Below are positions 9,894 through 19,035 of a DNA stretch of 64,000 nucleotides, piece after piece. The position numbers and the translations under genes were made by a program. The notes below the pieces were generated by a model, which saw only the letters and a program-made list of their open reading frames with translations, ran no database searches and was not told where the DNA came from. Where the stretch lies: the NCBI GenBank assembly GCA_021771695.1, contig JAETON010000005.1, positions 55,776 to 119,775 on the forward strand, read 5' to 3'. Numbering within the stretch: position 1 is the first letter of the stretch; every line of letters starts with the position of its first letter. This DNA comes from Lachnospiraceae bacterium (GTDB taxonomy: Bacteria; Bacillota; Clostridia; Lachnospirales; Lachnospiraceae).

Positions 9894-10730
9894 TTAGTAT
9901 TTTAATCCCGGATTGAAGAATCCAACTAATACGCCGACAAATGCGATTACTACTAAAACTAACATTGTAACAACTGGAGAAACTTTTTTCTTAGCCATTA
10001 GCCACCAGCAGAAGATAACAAATGCTGCAGTTAAACATCCTGGATATACAGAATCTAACTGATTCTGAAGATTTAAGAATTCTTTTCCAGCATCATTTAC
10101 TAAATGGAAAGATGTCTTTACAGATACCCATGTTGCTGCTACTGAACCAACAACCATTGTACCAAGCATTACGATAGATTCACGTATAGCCGTGGCCTGC
10201 TCACCAACCAAAAAGTCTACAGCTTTACCACCAAGTTCATATCCTTTTTTGTATAAGAACTTCATTCCAAATGTAATAATCAGATTCCAAGCAACGATAT
10301 AGAAAATAGGTCCTGCAATAGATCCACCGCTGGATAATCCCAATGCGATACCAAGTAAAATAGGAATCAATGTTCCAACTACCAAAGAATCACCGATACC
10401 AGCAATTGGTCCCATCAGACCTGCACGGATACCATTGATTGCTTCTCCATCAATATCTTCATTTCCATTTGCTTTTGCTTCTTCCAAACCAGCTGTAATA
10501 CCTACGATCATTGCACCAACCTGAGGTTCTGTATTGAAGAAAGCTGTATATGTATCCATTGCTTCTTTCTGTTCTTCTTTTGTATCATATAATTCTTCAA
10601 CCAATGGAAGCATTGCACATAAGTATCCAAAGGTCTGCATATGTTCCTGAGAGAAACATGTTAAGTTTCCATAATACCAGTTACGAAATGATTTATTTAA
10701 CGCTTTTTTAGAAAGCTTTTTCTCTGCCAT
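9894..10730 (-). CDS. PTS mannose/fructose/sorbose family transporter subunit IID
   Basis: MAEKKLSKKALNKSFRNWYYGNLTCFSQEHMQTFGYLCAMLPLVEELY...GAMIVGITAGLEEA...GLMGPIAGIGDSLVVGTLIPILL, IID signature. Confidence 0.93.
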   Translation of the reverse strand: MAEKKLSKKALNKSFRNWYYGNLTCFSQEHMQTFGYLCAMLPLVEELYDTKEEQKEAMDTYTAFFNTEPQVGAMIVGITAGLEEAKANGNEDIDGEAINGIRAGLMGPIAGIGDSLVVGTLIPILLGIALGLSSGGSIAGPIFYIVAWNLIITFGMKFLYKKGYELGGKAVDFLVGEQATAIRESIVMLGTMVVGSVAATWVSVKTSFHLVNDAGKEFLNLQNQLDSVYPGCLTAAFVIFCWWLMAKKKVSPVVTMLVLVVIAFVGVLVGFFNPGLKY

Positions 10731-10731
10731 A

Positions 10732-11586
10732 TTAGATATCCTCCTCGTCATCATCATCAAGGGAACCACCGGAAGCTAATGCTGCCTCTTTTGCTTTGAT
10801 TCCAACCATTTTCAAGTTGTAATAGATAATTGCGAACATTCCTGCTACAACAGTAACAGATACTAAGTTTAATCCCATACCTGCTGCTAATGTAAATCCA
10901 AAGAAAAATGGAACAAAATCAGCCGCTTTATCTACTACCTGTTTTAACAAGATTGCAATTCCGACACAAGGTAACATACTACCTACAGTAAATAAAGTCT
11001 TCATTGCGATTCCGTCCATTGGAAGAGTTGTTTTAATTGTTTCAACAACCGGAACTCCTAATTTACACATAACAACTGCCGGAATAAAACTACAAATAAT
11101 ATGTGAAATCCAAGGCAGCACCATATCTACTGCATAAAGTTTCTTAAAATCTCCTTTTTCAACGGCTTTCCATCCAACATGCTGCCATACAAGGTTGATC
11201 GTTGCTGTTCCATAGAATAATACAGTTCCCAATGTACCTACCATAGCACCAAAAGATGTTGCCATTCCAATTCCTTTTGCAGATGCAGGATCTAATCCAT
11301 AAGAGTTAATTGCCAGCATTGCAAGAGGAATACCAATGTAAGATACGGCACGAACATCGGCAGAAACTGTTCCACCTGGTGTTACCAACGCAATGTATAC
11401 AACCTGCATTGCTGCACCAACTAAAATTCCGGACTGAACGTCCCCTAAAACAATACCACATACAAGACCTGCAACTAACGGCCGTCCTAATGTATAGTTA
11501 CCAATTGTCGTACCACCCATACCCGGCATACTTGATAAGCAGGCAAAGATACCTAAAATAATTGCTTGTAGCCAACTAATTGTCAT
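10732..11586 (-). CDS. PTS mannose/fructose/sorbose family transporter subunit IIC
   Basis: MTISWLQAIILGIFACLSSMPGMGGTTIGNYTLGRPLVAGLVCGIVLGDVQSGILVGAAMQVVYI, IIC signature. Confidence 0.93.
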   Translation of the reverse strand: MTISWLQAIILGIFACLSSMPGMGGTTIGNYTLGRPLVAGLVCGIVLGDVQSGILVGAAMQVVYIALVTPGGTVSADVRAVSYIGIPLAMLAINSYGLDPASAKGIGMATSFGAMVGTLGTVLFYGTATINLVWQHVGWKAVEKGDFKKLYAVDMVLPWISHIICSFIPAVVMCKLGVPVVETIKTTLPMDGIAMKTLFTVGSMLPCVGIAILLKQVVDKAADFVPFFFGFTLAAGMGLNLVSVTVVAGMFAIIYYNLKMVGIKAKEAALASGGSLDDDDEEDI

Positions 11587-11608
11587 AATATTTTATCCTC
11601 CTTAATAT

Positions 11609-12106
11609 TTAGTTAAAACCAAACTGTCCTCTGAATTTTTCCCATTTACCAATGGATGCTTCTTTAATTAAAGCAAATTCTATTTCATATCCAGCTTTAT
11701 AAATAGCCTCTAAAGCTTCTGCCTCTTCCTGTGTAATAGACTGGTTATTTCCAAGTTTAACAGCTCCCGGGCGGTCATTACATGGCCCGATAATTACTTT
11801 CTTTATATCACTTGGAACAAATCCATCATCTACAAGAATCTTTTTCATCTGAATAGGATCCTTTGTAATCAGGAAATACTGGTCTTTACTGTCTAATACT
11901 TTCTGGCATTTTTTCTTCCATGCTTCATAAGTCCATACAAATGTCTTTTTCGTGCTGGCACTCTTATAAGCCATTTTTAACGCATCTGTTTTCGCAGCTT
12001 TATCGTTCACCGCAATTAATCCGTCACAAGGATACTCTAAAGACCATCTTGTTACTGTCTGTCCATGAATCATTCGATCATCCACTCTCAAAAATGAAAT
12101 TGACAT
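11609..12106 (-). CDS. PTS mannose/fructose/sorbose family transporter subunit IIB
   Basis: MSISFLRVDDRMIHGQTVTRW..., IIB phospho-His motif DDRMIHGQ. Confidence 0.95.
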   Translation of the reverse strand: MSISFLRVDDRMIHGQTVTRWSLEYPCDGLIAVNDKAAKTDALKMAYKSASTKKTFVWTYEAWKKKCQKVLDSKDQYFLITKDPIQMKKILVDDGFVPSDIKKVIIGPCNDRPGAVKLGNNQSITQEEAEALEAIYKAGYEIEFALIKEASIGKWEKFRGQFGFN

Positions 12107-12118
12107 AATTTTTCCTCC

Positions 12119-12553
12119 TTAAATGTCATCGTCATCATCATCGTCCTGAGATTCCAGAACAAATTCTTTAATTGCATCTTTTGCCTCGTTCATTAGACTT
12201 TCTCTAAGCATGTCTGTATCTACTCCGTCTTTCATCAAAGTAGCAGTTAATGCCATTGCAAGATTCATTCCGCCGAAAATAATAGTATTTCCAATCAAGC
12301 CCTTATTAGAAATCTGCTCAATGGCATTGGTTAACGGTGAACCGCCGATAATGTCTCCAAGAAGGATGATTTCATCATCTTCTTTTATGCAGCTGATTGC
12401 ATCTGCCACTTTACCCGCAAATTCATCTGCACCCATCCCGTCTTCCAGTCCAACACTGATTACATCTTCTCTTTCTCCTCCTGCAAGCATTGCCAATACG
12501 CTTTTCAGGCCGGGAGCAAATGTGCCGTGACTTACTAAGACTACATATTTCAT
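12119..12553 (-). CDS. PTS mannose-class subunit IIA
   Basis: MKYVVLVSHGTFAPGLKSVLAMLAG..., IIA signature (VSHGxxAxGL). Confidence 0.93.
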   Translation of the reverse strand: MKYVVLVSHGTFAPGLKSVLAMLAGGEREDVISVGLEDGMGADEFAGKVADAISCIKEDDEIILLGDIIGGSPLTNAIEQISNKGLIGNTIIFGGMNLAMALTATLMKDGVDTDMLRESLMNEAKDAIKEFVLESQDDDDDDDI

Positions 12554-12610
12554 TTCCTTCTCCTTTCTTTTTCTAATCTCTTATTGACAAATTTATCTTA
12601 TCAATTACGC

Positions 12611-12658
12611 AAAAAAAGAGCATCTGTAAATTGTCATCAATTCCAATTTACAAATGCC
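12611..12658 (-). terminator. Intrinsic terminator separating the sensor block from the PTS operon
   Basis: Minus strand GGCATTTGTAAATTGGAATTGATGACAATTTACAGATGCTCTTTTTTT. Confidence 0.75.
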
Positions 12659-12683
12659 ACTTTTTCATATGACAAATGTCATT

Positions 12684-14000
12684 TTATTCATTCAACATAT
12701 GATCTACGGTTCTTTTTACTTTTAAAATATCCTCATCAAAATCTTCATCTTTTAACATAATCTGATTCATTTCACTGTCAATATATTGCAGAACTGTATT
12801 ATACCCCCGGAACTTTGGCATGACTCCTGCTTGCTTCATAACATCATCCAGAAGTTTCACCTGTACTCCGATATCTTTCCCCATATCCTTCTCCAGAATC
12901 TTTTCTGCTGTCTTTGAATTCGTCACAGATTTTAATACAGAAACACCATGAGAATAAGAAAACAATTTTTGCTGTGTTTCCTTTTCATAAGATAATTTCT
13001 TTAAAAATTCCCATGCCAGCTGGCTGTGCTTCGTCCGATTACTAATTCCTATTAATAAATGATCTACATTTGACTGATTCTCTCCATCCAATCCTGCTGG
13101 AAGCCGAATACAATCCCACTCAAATTCAAAATATTTATTAATTCTCCACGGATACGGTTTATATGCACGAAACTCCGAAAATTTCATCGGGCAAAATGCA
13201 ATTTTACCAGTATCAAAATCATTGGATGTAGGAATTTGATATCCCGAAAGCTGATGTATTTTTTTTGCAAACAAAACCGCATTTTGTACAGATTCTCCAG
13301 TTAAATTACAAACTGTTCCATTTTTATTAAATAAACCGCCTCCGTTGCTGTATACTGCATCCTCCCAGTCATAATTATATACTCCAAATTGATCTGTTTT
13401 TCCATCACCATCTGTGTCTTTGGTAACCTGTTTGCAGATTATATAAAAATCATTCCATGTCCATTGATTATTTGGAACTTTGATTCCTTCCTTTTTTAAA
13501 AGTGTCTTATTCACAAACATTAAGGTTGGAACACTTTCATAAGGCAGTGCATACTGACTATCTTCAAACTCGCCTGCCTGAAAACTGCCTTGATAATAAT
13601 CTTCTTTTTGAAATTCTCTATCTTTTAAAATTAAGGAATCCAGATTTTTCAAAACTCCTACCGAAGAAAATGTATTAAAATCTTCTGGCAGCACCATAAA
13701 TACATCCGGCACTTCTCCCTTTAATGCTTTCTCTGAAATCCATTCCGAATAATCATCCTTCAAAATGCCACTGTCATATTTTATTTCCACATTCGGATGT
13801 TCTTTTTCAAATTCTGCAATCGTCTCATCAATAATTTTATAACAATCATCATCCGGAACATCCCATTGATTTCCTGCAAACATTCCAAATGTTAACACTG
13901 TTTTTTTCTCTTTTGGATTCACCACCAAAGCAATTGCAAAAATACTTAAAATTAATCCAACTGCAACCAGCCGTTTCCACCAGACTGCCATTTTACCCAT
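12684..14000 (-). CDS. Family 1 extracellular sugar-binding protein, N-terminally membrane-anchored (LevT-like position)
   Basis: MalE/UgpB-like fold cues (EKEHPNVEIKYDSG, VPDVFMVLPEDF, YALPYESVPTLMFVNKTLLKKEGI); one N-terminal TM without lipobox Cys; no ABC permease nearby. Confidence 0.85.
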   Translation of the reverse strand: MGKMAVWWKRLVAVGLILSIFAIALVVNPKEKKTVLTFGMFAGNQWDVPDDDCYKIIDETIAEFEKEHPNVEIKYDSGILKDDYSEWISEKALKGEVPDVFMVLPEDFNTFSSVGVLKNLDSLILKDREFQKEDYYQGSFQAGEFEDSQYALPYESVPTLMFVNKTLLKKEGIKVPNNQWTWNDFYIICKQVTKDTDGDGKTDQFGVYNYDWEDAVYSNGGGLFNKNGTVCNLTGESVQNAVLFAKKIHQLSGYQIPTSNDFDTGKIAFCPMKFSEFRAYKPYPWRINKYFEFEWDCIRLPAGLDGENQSNVDHLLIGISNRTKHSQLAWEFLKKLSYEKETQQKLFSYSHGVSVLKSVTNSKTAEKILEKDMGKDIGVQVKLLDDVMKQAGVMPKFRGYNTVLQYIDSEMNQIMLKDEDFDEDILKVKRTVDHMLNE

Positions 14001-14003
14001 CGC

Positions 14004-14672
14004 CTATTTTCTCCTATATTTTCCAGAACCCGATTGAACTTCCCAAATTGCAAGCTGTGTCCTGTCACGCAAATCCAATTTATTTAATATACTGCTTAGG
14101 TAATTCCTAACCGTTCCTTCTGATAAACTTAGTTTCCCGGAAATTTCTTTATTTGACATTCCTCTGCCTACTAATTTGATAATTCCCCACTCAGTGTCTG
14201 TTAATTCTTCTATATTTTTTGCTTCTATCATTACATCATAATTACTTTGTGCCATCTCCGAAAATAACTCTACCACTTTACTGGCTATCTCCGGATTAAT
14301 CATAGCTCCGCCTTTATGTACCGTATGAATTGCTTTTTCCAGTTCATCCATAGATATCCCTTTTAATAGATATCCACTGGCCCCATGCTTTAGGGCACTA
14401 AACACAAACTCATCATCATCAAATGTTGTTAAAATAATAATTTTAATCTGTGGATACATATCCTTGATAATTTTGGTACACTGCACCCCGTCCATTTCCG
14501 GCATCCGGACATCCATTAAAATCACATCTGGTTTTTCCTTCCGAACCAATTTTATAACTTCCATTCCATCTTTGGCAGTTCCAACAACTTCGATTTCTTC
14601 TTTCGTTTCCAGTACAATCTGCAGACTTTGGCGGATCAATTCCTGATCATCTGCTATTATCACTTTAATCAT
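14004..14672 (-). CDS. NarL/LuxR-family response regulator
   Basis: MIKVIIADDQELIRQSLQIVLE...VILMDVRMPEMDG...; C-terminal LuxR HTH (ELTDTEWGIIKLVGRGMSNKEISGKLSLSEGTVRNYLSSILNKL). Confidence 0.94.
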   Translation of the reverse strand: MIKVIIADDQELIRQSLQIVLETKEEIEVVGTAKDGMEVIKLVRKEKPDVILMDVRMPEMDGVQCTKIIKDMYPQIKIIILTTFDDDEFVFSALKHGASGYLLKGISMDELEKAIHTVHKGGAMINPEIASKVVELFSEMAQSNYDVMIEAKNIEELTDTEWGIIKLVGRGMSNKEISGKLSLSEGTVRNYLSSILNKLDLRDRTQLAIWEVQSGSGKYRRK

Positions 14673-15990
14673 AATTTTCACCCCATCGTATTGGTATCTT
14701 GGCAATAATTTGGAATCCATTATTTCCATCATAAGTTACATTTCCATTCAACATTTTAATTCGTTCCTCAATATGAATCAATCCAAATCCTGAATGTATT
14801 TCCTTACATCCACAGCCATTATCTTCTATTTTCAGAATCAGCCACTTATTTTCTTTTCTTATATTTACATCAATCTTGGAGGCCTTTCCATGCCGGATGG
14901 CATTAGTAATCCCTTCCTGTACCACTCGGTAAATCATATCTTCCTCATCTGCATTAAACTTCAACGTTGGTGCATGACACTCATAACAAATAAAAACATC
15001 TGATACTTTCATCGTATCTTCCATTAATTTTTCTAATGCTCCCTCTAAATTTGAATGTTCCAAAGCATCCGGACGCAGCTTGTTTACAGATCTCCGAATG
15101 TCTTTTATTCCTTGTCTTGCAACTTGAGAAATCGTACCCAACTGTTTCTTTGTTTCCTCCACCGAATAATCAATCAACGCAATGCAAGCGTCTATTCCCG
15201 CTGAAAGTCCTGTCATTGTATGTCCCAGTGTGTCGTGAATCTCTCTTGCAATTCTGTTTCGTTCTTTTGTCTCTCCCATTTTTTCCTGCATCTCTGCATA
15301 ATCCTGCAGCTGTGCATTCATTTCTTTCAATTTTGCATTGGCTGTCTGCAATTGAATATTCAACAAAGCTATCCTTGCATTTTCCTTCATCTGATTCTTC
15401 ATCAAAATAATCATATAGGTGATAAACACTATAATGTTGATTGAAACTAAAATATTCTTAGCTCCGATTAAAAGCGTGCTGACTTTCGTATTATATACAT
15501 TTAAAAATTCTTGAAATGAAACAACTTTTGTACTCATAGATATGATATGATAATCTGCAAAAATATAAATTCCTCCCATGATAATAAGAAACAATGTACG
15601 ATTGTGTTTATCTCGAATTGAAGTTACAATATCTGCAATTACAAGCAGAATAATTCCATTATAACTAATATATAAACATCGAATAATCACAAGACATAAC
15701 AAAATTTCCAAACCATAAATTGTTGCAGATACAAACCATTTTTGACGTTCCTTTTTGCGGACTTCAATAATATACAACAGCAAAAAAAATGCGATAAATA
15801 CTATAACAGCCGCTCTTACAGGTTCCATCGGAATGTATGTAATATTTTCTAAAAAATCCCTTGCGGCAAAACTTTGATTAATATGTTTCGTTGTACAACA
15901 AATAACAGTACAAAAAAATACTAAAATTAAAAGATTCACAATACTCATAAATATTTTCAAATAGTATAAATTACGATTTGTCTTGTTCAT
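14665..15990 (-). CDS. Sensor histidine kinase, HisKA_3 (NarL-type)
   Basis: Several N-terminal TMs, coiled coil, DHp ERNRIAREIHDTLGHTMTGLSAG, HATPase_c VVQEGITNAIRHGKA. Confidence 0.94.
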   Translation of the reverse strand: MNKTNRNLYYLKIFMSIVNLLILVFFCTVICCTTKHINQSFAARDFLENITYIPMEPVRAAVIVFIAFFLLLYIIEVRKKERQKWFVSATIYGLEILLCLVIIRCLYISYNGIILLVIADIVTSIRDKHNRTLFLIIMGGIYIFADYHIISMSTKVVSFQEFLNVYNTKVSTLLIGAKNILVSINIIVFITYMIILMKNQMKENARIALLNIQLQTANAKLKEMNAQLQDYAEMQEKMGETKERNRIAREIHDTLGHTMTGLSAGIDACIALIDYSVEETKKQLGTISQVARQGIKDIRRSVNKLRPDALEHSNLEGALEKLMEDTMKVSDVFICYECHAPTLKFNADEEDMIYRVVQEGITNAIRHGKASKIDVNIRKENKWLILKIEDNGCGCKEIHSGFGLIHIEERIKMLNGNVTYDGNNGFQIIAKIPIRWGENYD

Positions 15991-16004
15991 ACTTCCCCTT
16001 TTCA

Positions 16005-16982
16005 TTACCATCGGTTTACATCGAATTGATCTATATTCTCTTCCGTCACCATTTCTACAGATGTGATTCTATTTTTTTGTACTTTTTTTCCTGCCAGCAA
16101 TTGATATGCTGAATCCAATGCAATATCTGCCATCTGTTTTGGAAGCTGCGCTGATGTTCCAGTCATCATTCCTTCTTTAATTAATTTTTTTGCTTCCGGT
16201 GAACCATCTACACCATATACTAAAACACCATCACGACAGTTCTTACTGTCCAAAGCTGCCAATGCTCCCATCGCTGCAGGATCATTCAATGCCATAATCA
16301 CGTCAATATCCTGATGTCCCTCGATAATTTTTTCCACCTTGGGCAATGCTCTTTCAATTTGTCCTTGTGTGTCGGCTTCTGCAACCACTTGATATTCACC
16401 ATGTTCCTGAATTGTATCTAAAAATCCCTGAATCCGATCCACACCTGATTTTGTTTCTTTATGCGTTAATAATACAATCTTGGCACTTTTTCTTTTCTTC
16501 ATCATATCTTTGGCACACTGTACTCCTGCCTGATAATTATCAGATACCACTGTCATATTTACCAATTCATCATCATACACCGGCGTATCTATAACAATCA
16601 CTGGAATTCCTGCCGCCTTTGCAGCCTGTAAACCGGATTTGACTCCTTTCCAATCCACTGGATTTACAAAAATTGCATCTGCTTTTTGTTCTATAAGATA
16701 TTTTATTTGTTCATTTTGTTTTTTTTGATCCAATGCCGGATCTAATGTAATTAGATGATCGCCTTTTTTTTCAATCTGACGCTGCATCTCATTATTTACC
16801 ACTTTATAAAACTGATTATTCATCGTCATATAAGTAGCTCCGAATACTTTTCTTCTCTCTCCATGCTCCTGTCGATATGCCAAAAAGATTTGTATATAAA
16901 TTACCGCAATGACTCCAAAAAGCCCTGCTGCCACACAAATACCTATTTTTCTCTTCCAACTCTCTATTTGATTATTTTCCAT
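16005..16982 (-). CDS. Periplasmic-binding-protein (ribose/LacI-type) sugar-binding protein, N-terminally membrane-anchored (LevQ-like position)
   Basis: Peripla_BP_4 features (EQKADAIFVNPVDWKGVKSGLQAAKAAGIPVIVIDTPV, DVIMALNDPAAMGALAAL); single N-terminal TM with no lipobox; ATG at 16982 preceded by GGAG (upstream ORF start is TTG). Confidence 0.88.
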   Translation of the reverse strand: MENNQIESWKRKIGICVAAGLFGVIAVIYIQIFLAYRQEHGERRKVFGATYMTMNNQFYKVVNNEMQRQIEKKGDHLITLDPALDQKKQNEQIKYLIEQKADAIFVNPVDWKGVKSGLQAAKAAGIPVIVIDTPVYDDELVNMTVVSDNYQAGVQCAKDMMKKRKSAKIVLLTHKETKSGVDRIQGFLDTIQEHGEYQVVAEADTQGQIERALPKVEKIIEGHQDIDVIMALNDPAAMGALAALDSKNCRDGVLVYGVDGSPEAKKLIKEGMMTGTSAQLPKQMADIALDSAYQLLAGKKVQKNRITSVEMVTEENIDQFDVNRW

Positions 16983-17026
16983 ATAAAACTCCAATTGACT
17001 TTTTGGTAATTATACAATTTATTTTT

Positions 17027-17848
17027 CTATACATCAAATGCCAAATCCAAAATTTGTCGAAGTCCTTCGCTGTTATTATCATCTGTAACTATATCTGCCG
17101 CCTGTTTTACTTCTTTGGATGCATTTCCCATTGCGACACCTGTTCCAGCGTACTGAAGCATATCAATATCATTATGTCCATCTCCAAATGCAATAATTTC
17201 ATCTCTCCTGATTCCAAATCTTTTTTCCAGCATATGCACTGCTGCCGACTTAGAAGCATCCATTGACATAATTTCTAAATAGGTATCTTTGGATTTATAA
17301 ATACGAATCTCCGGAAAACTCCTTAATAGTGATTTCTCCAAACTTGAAATCTGCTCAGCCGGTCCCATGCAGAGAATCTTATGAACTTCCTGATAAATAA
17401 CATCGTTATCAAAAGAAACCTCCTCTGCCCGGACACCCGTAATCTCCATTTCCTGATTCACCCAAAATTCTGTCAAATCCTCTGCCATCCAATGGTCTTT
17501 CGAATAAATATTGATAGAAACCTCCGGTGCTGTCTGATGTATAAATCTTTGCAAATCCACAGCCTCTTGTCTCTCTAATGCAACACTATAAATGGAATTC
17601 CCATATCCATCCACTACCAATGCCCCACTGTAACATATCATCGGATTATCTTTTCCCAGTTCATCACGAATCGCTGTCATTCCCTTCGGCATTCGCGCTG
17701 AAACCAGCACAAATGGATAACCCTTTTGATTCATTTTCCGAATCTTGTCTCTGGTTTTCTCTGGTATTTTATGAGATGTATTCAATAAGGTTCCATCAAT
17801 ATCACTGAACACTGCTTTATATTTTCCTTTTTTTATACAACAATCCAT
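17027..17848 (-). CDS. Cof-type HAD-IIB family hydrolase
   Basis: YKAVFSDIDGTLLNTSHKIPEKT...IAFGDGHNDIDMLQYAGTGVAMGNA. Confidence 0.92.
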   Translation of the reverse strand: MDCCIKKGKYKAVFSDIDGTLLNTSHKIPEKTRDKIRKMNQKGYPFVLVSARMPKGMTAIRDELGKDNPMICYSGALVVDGYGNSIYSVALERQEAVDLQRFIHQTAPEVSINIYSKDHWMAEDLTEFWVNQEMEITGVRAEEVSFDNDVIYQEVHKILCMGPAEQISSLEKSLLRSFPEIRIYKSKDTYLEIMSMDASKSAAVHMLEKRFGIRRDEIIAFGDGHNDIDMLQYAGTGVAMGNASKEVKQAADIVTDDNNSEGLRQILDLAFDV

Positions 17849-18591
17849 TGTACATCCTCCCTTTTCAATATCTCTTTCCATTCCTGTATTGGTTCCCGGT
17901 CTAAAATCAGCAAATCGACTTCGTCAAAGCCTACCGCCTTATATTTACTAACTCTTTGAAACTTCGGATAATCTGCCATCACTATCACTTTCTTTGCCCT
18001 TCGGGCTGCCAGCCTCTTTACTTGTGCATCTTCTGCTTCCTCATAGTAAAGACCATCTTCTGCCACTGCTGCAGTTCCAAGTAACGCTCCATCAAAAGTT
18101 AAATTCGATAGCTGCTCCCAAGCTTCAAATCCATAAAAAAAACGATTTTCTTTCTGCAAAATTCCACCCAAACTATGCACTTCTATCTGCGGTTCTAATG
18201 CCAGCATCATTAAGTTATCCAACGAATGGGTATATACTTTCATAGAACCGTCCAACGCTTCACAAACATACGGCATATGTGTTGACGTATCAAAAAAATA
18301 AATGCCATGTTCTCCTAATAATTCTGCTGCTTTCTTTCCAATTCTTTGTTTCCCTTCTCCATTTTGCAGCATTCTAGACTGATAATTTTCAATGCGTACC
18401 TGGAAATCCGTTCTGGCAATCCCTCCATGGGTACGAATTGCTTTTCCCATTTCTGTCAGTCTAATAATATCTCTTCTTGCAGTATCTCTGGAAATATCCA
18501 GACGTTCCACTAAATCCTGATTGGATAATACTTGCTCTTTCTGCAACCACTCTAAAATTTTTCTCAAACGTTCTTCCTGATACATATCCAT
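17833..18591 (-). CDS. DeoR/GlpR-family transcriptional regulator
   Basis: MYQEERLRKILEWLQKEQVLSNQDLVERLDISRDTARRDIIRLTEMGKAIRTHGG, DeoR HTH. Confidence 0.93.
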   Translation of the reverse strand: MDMYQEERLRKILEWLQKEQVLSNQDLVERLDISRDTARRDIIRLTEMGKAIRTHGGIARTDFQVRIENYQSRMLQNGEGKQRIGKKAAELLGEHGIYFFDTSTHMPYVCEALDGSMKVYTHSLDNLMMLALEPQIEVHSLGGILQKENRFFYGFEAWEQLSNLTFDGALLGTAAVAEDGLYYEEAEDAQVKRLAARRAKKVIVMADYPKFQRVSKYKAVGFDEVDLLILDREPIQEWKEILKREDVQWIVV

Positions 18592-18604
18592 CTCCTTTTA
18601 AGTA

Positions 18605-18633
18605 ATTATAAGCATTTTCACTTGTATTTTCAA
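18605..18633 (-). promoter_or_regulatory. Promoter of the DeoR gene
   Basis: Minus TTGAAA (18633-18628) - 17 nt - TATAAT (18610-18605), embedded in ATACTT(A/G)AAA repeats. Confidence 0.75.
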
Positions 18634-18978
18634 GTATTTTTAAGTATTTCATTTTTTTATTTTCATGTCAGATTTCATATAAAAAGTAGGAATTATATGA
18701 TAAAATACACAGAATACTTCTTTGACATCCAAACCGCGGTGAAAGAAAAACCGCCTATGTATAACTTTTTATCCATCTTCCCAAAAGAGGGCAAAAATAA
18801 TTTCTTGAATTATGGTATCATACCGCTTTCGGCTTCTCATGGAAATTCTTCCGCAACAGAACTTATTTTTCTTACCAAAGATTCTGCACTTCCAACGAAT
18901 GGAGGTATAAAATATTTGACAATGAATCCTTCCCCGATTTATAAGTTAAATCATAAGTTTGTACTAAACATAAACATC

Positions 18979-19013
18979 AAAGAACCGAGCAATGAACTGC
19001 CCGGTTCTTTTTC
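18979..19013. terminator. Bidirectional-type terminator 3' of the transglutaminase gene
   Basis: AAAGAACCGAGCAATGAACTGCCCGGTTCTTTTT. Confidence 0.7.
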
Positions 19014-19035
19014 TCACTTCTCAATGTTTGAAATA

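Noticed and set aside
15036-15410. 124-aa plus-strand ORF antisense to the histidine kinase
   Set aside because: No recognisable domain; the kinase DHp/HATPase reading is clearly coding on the other strand
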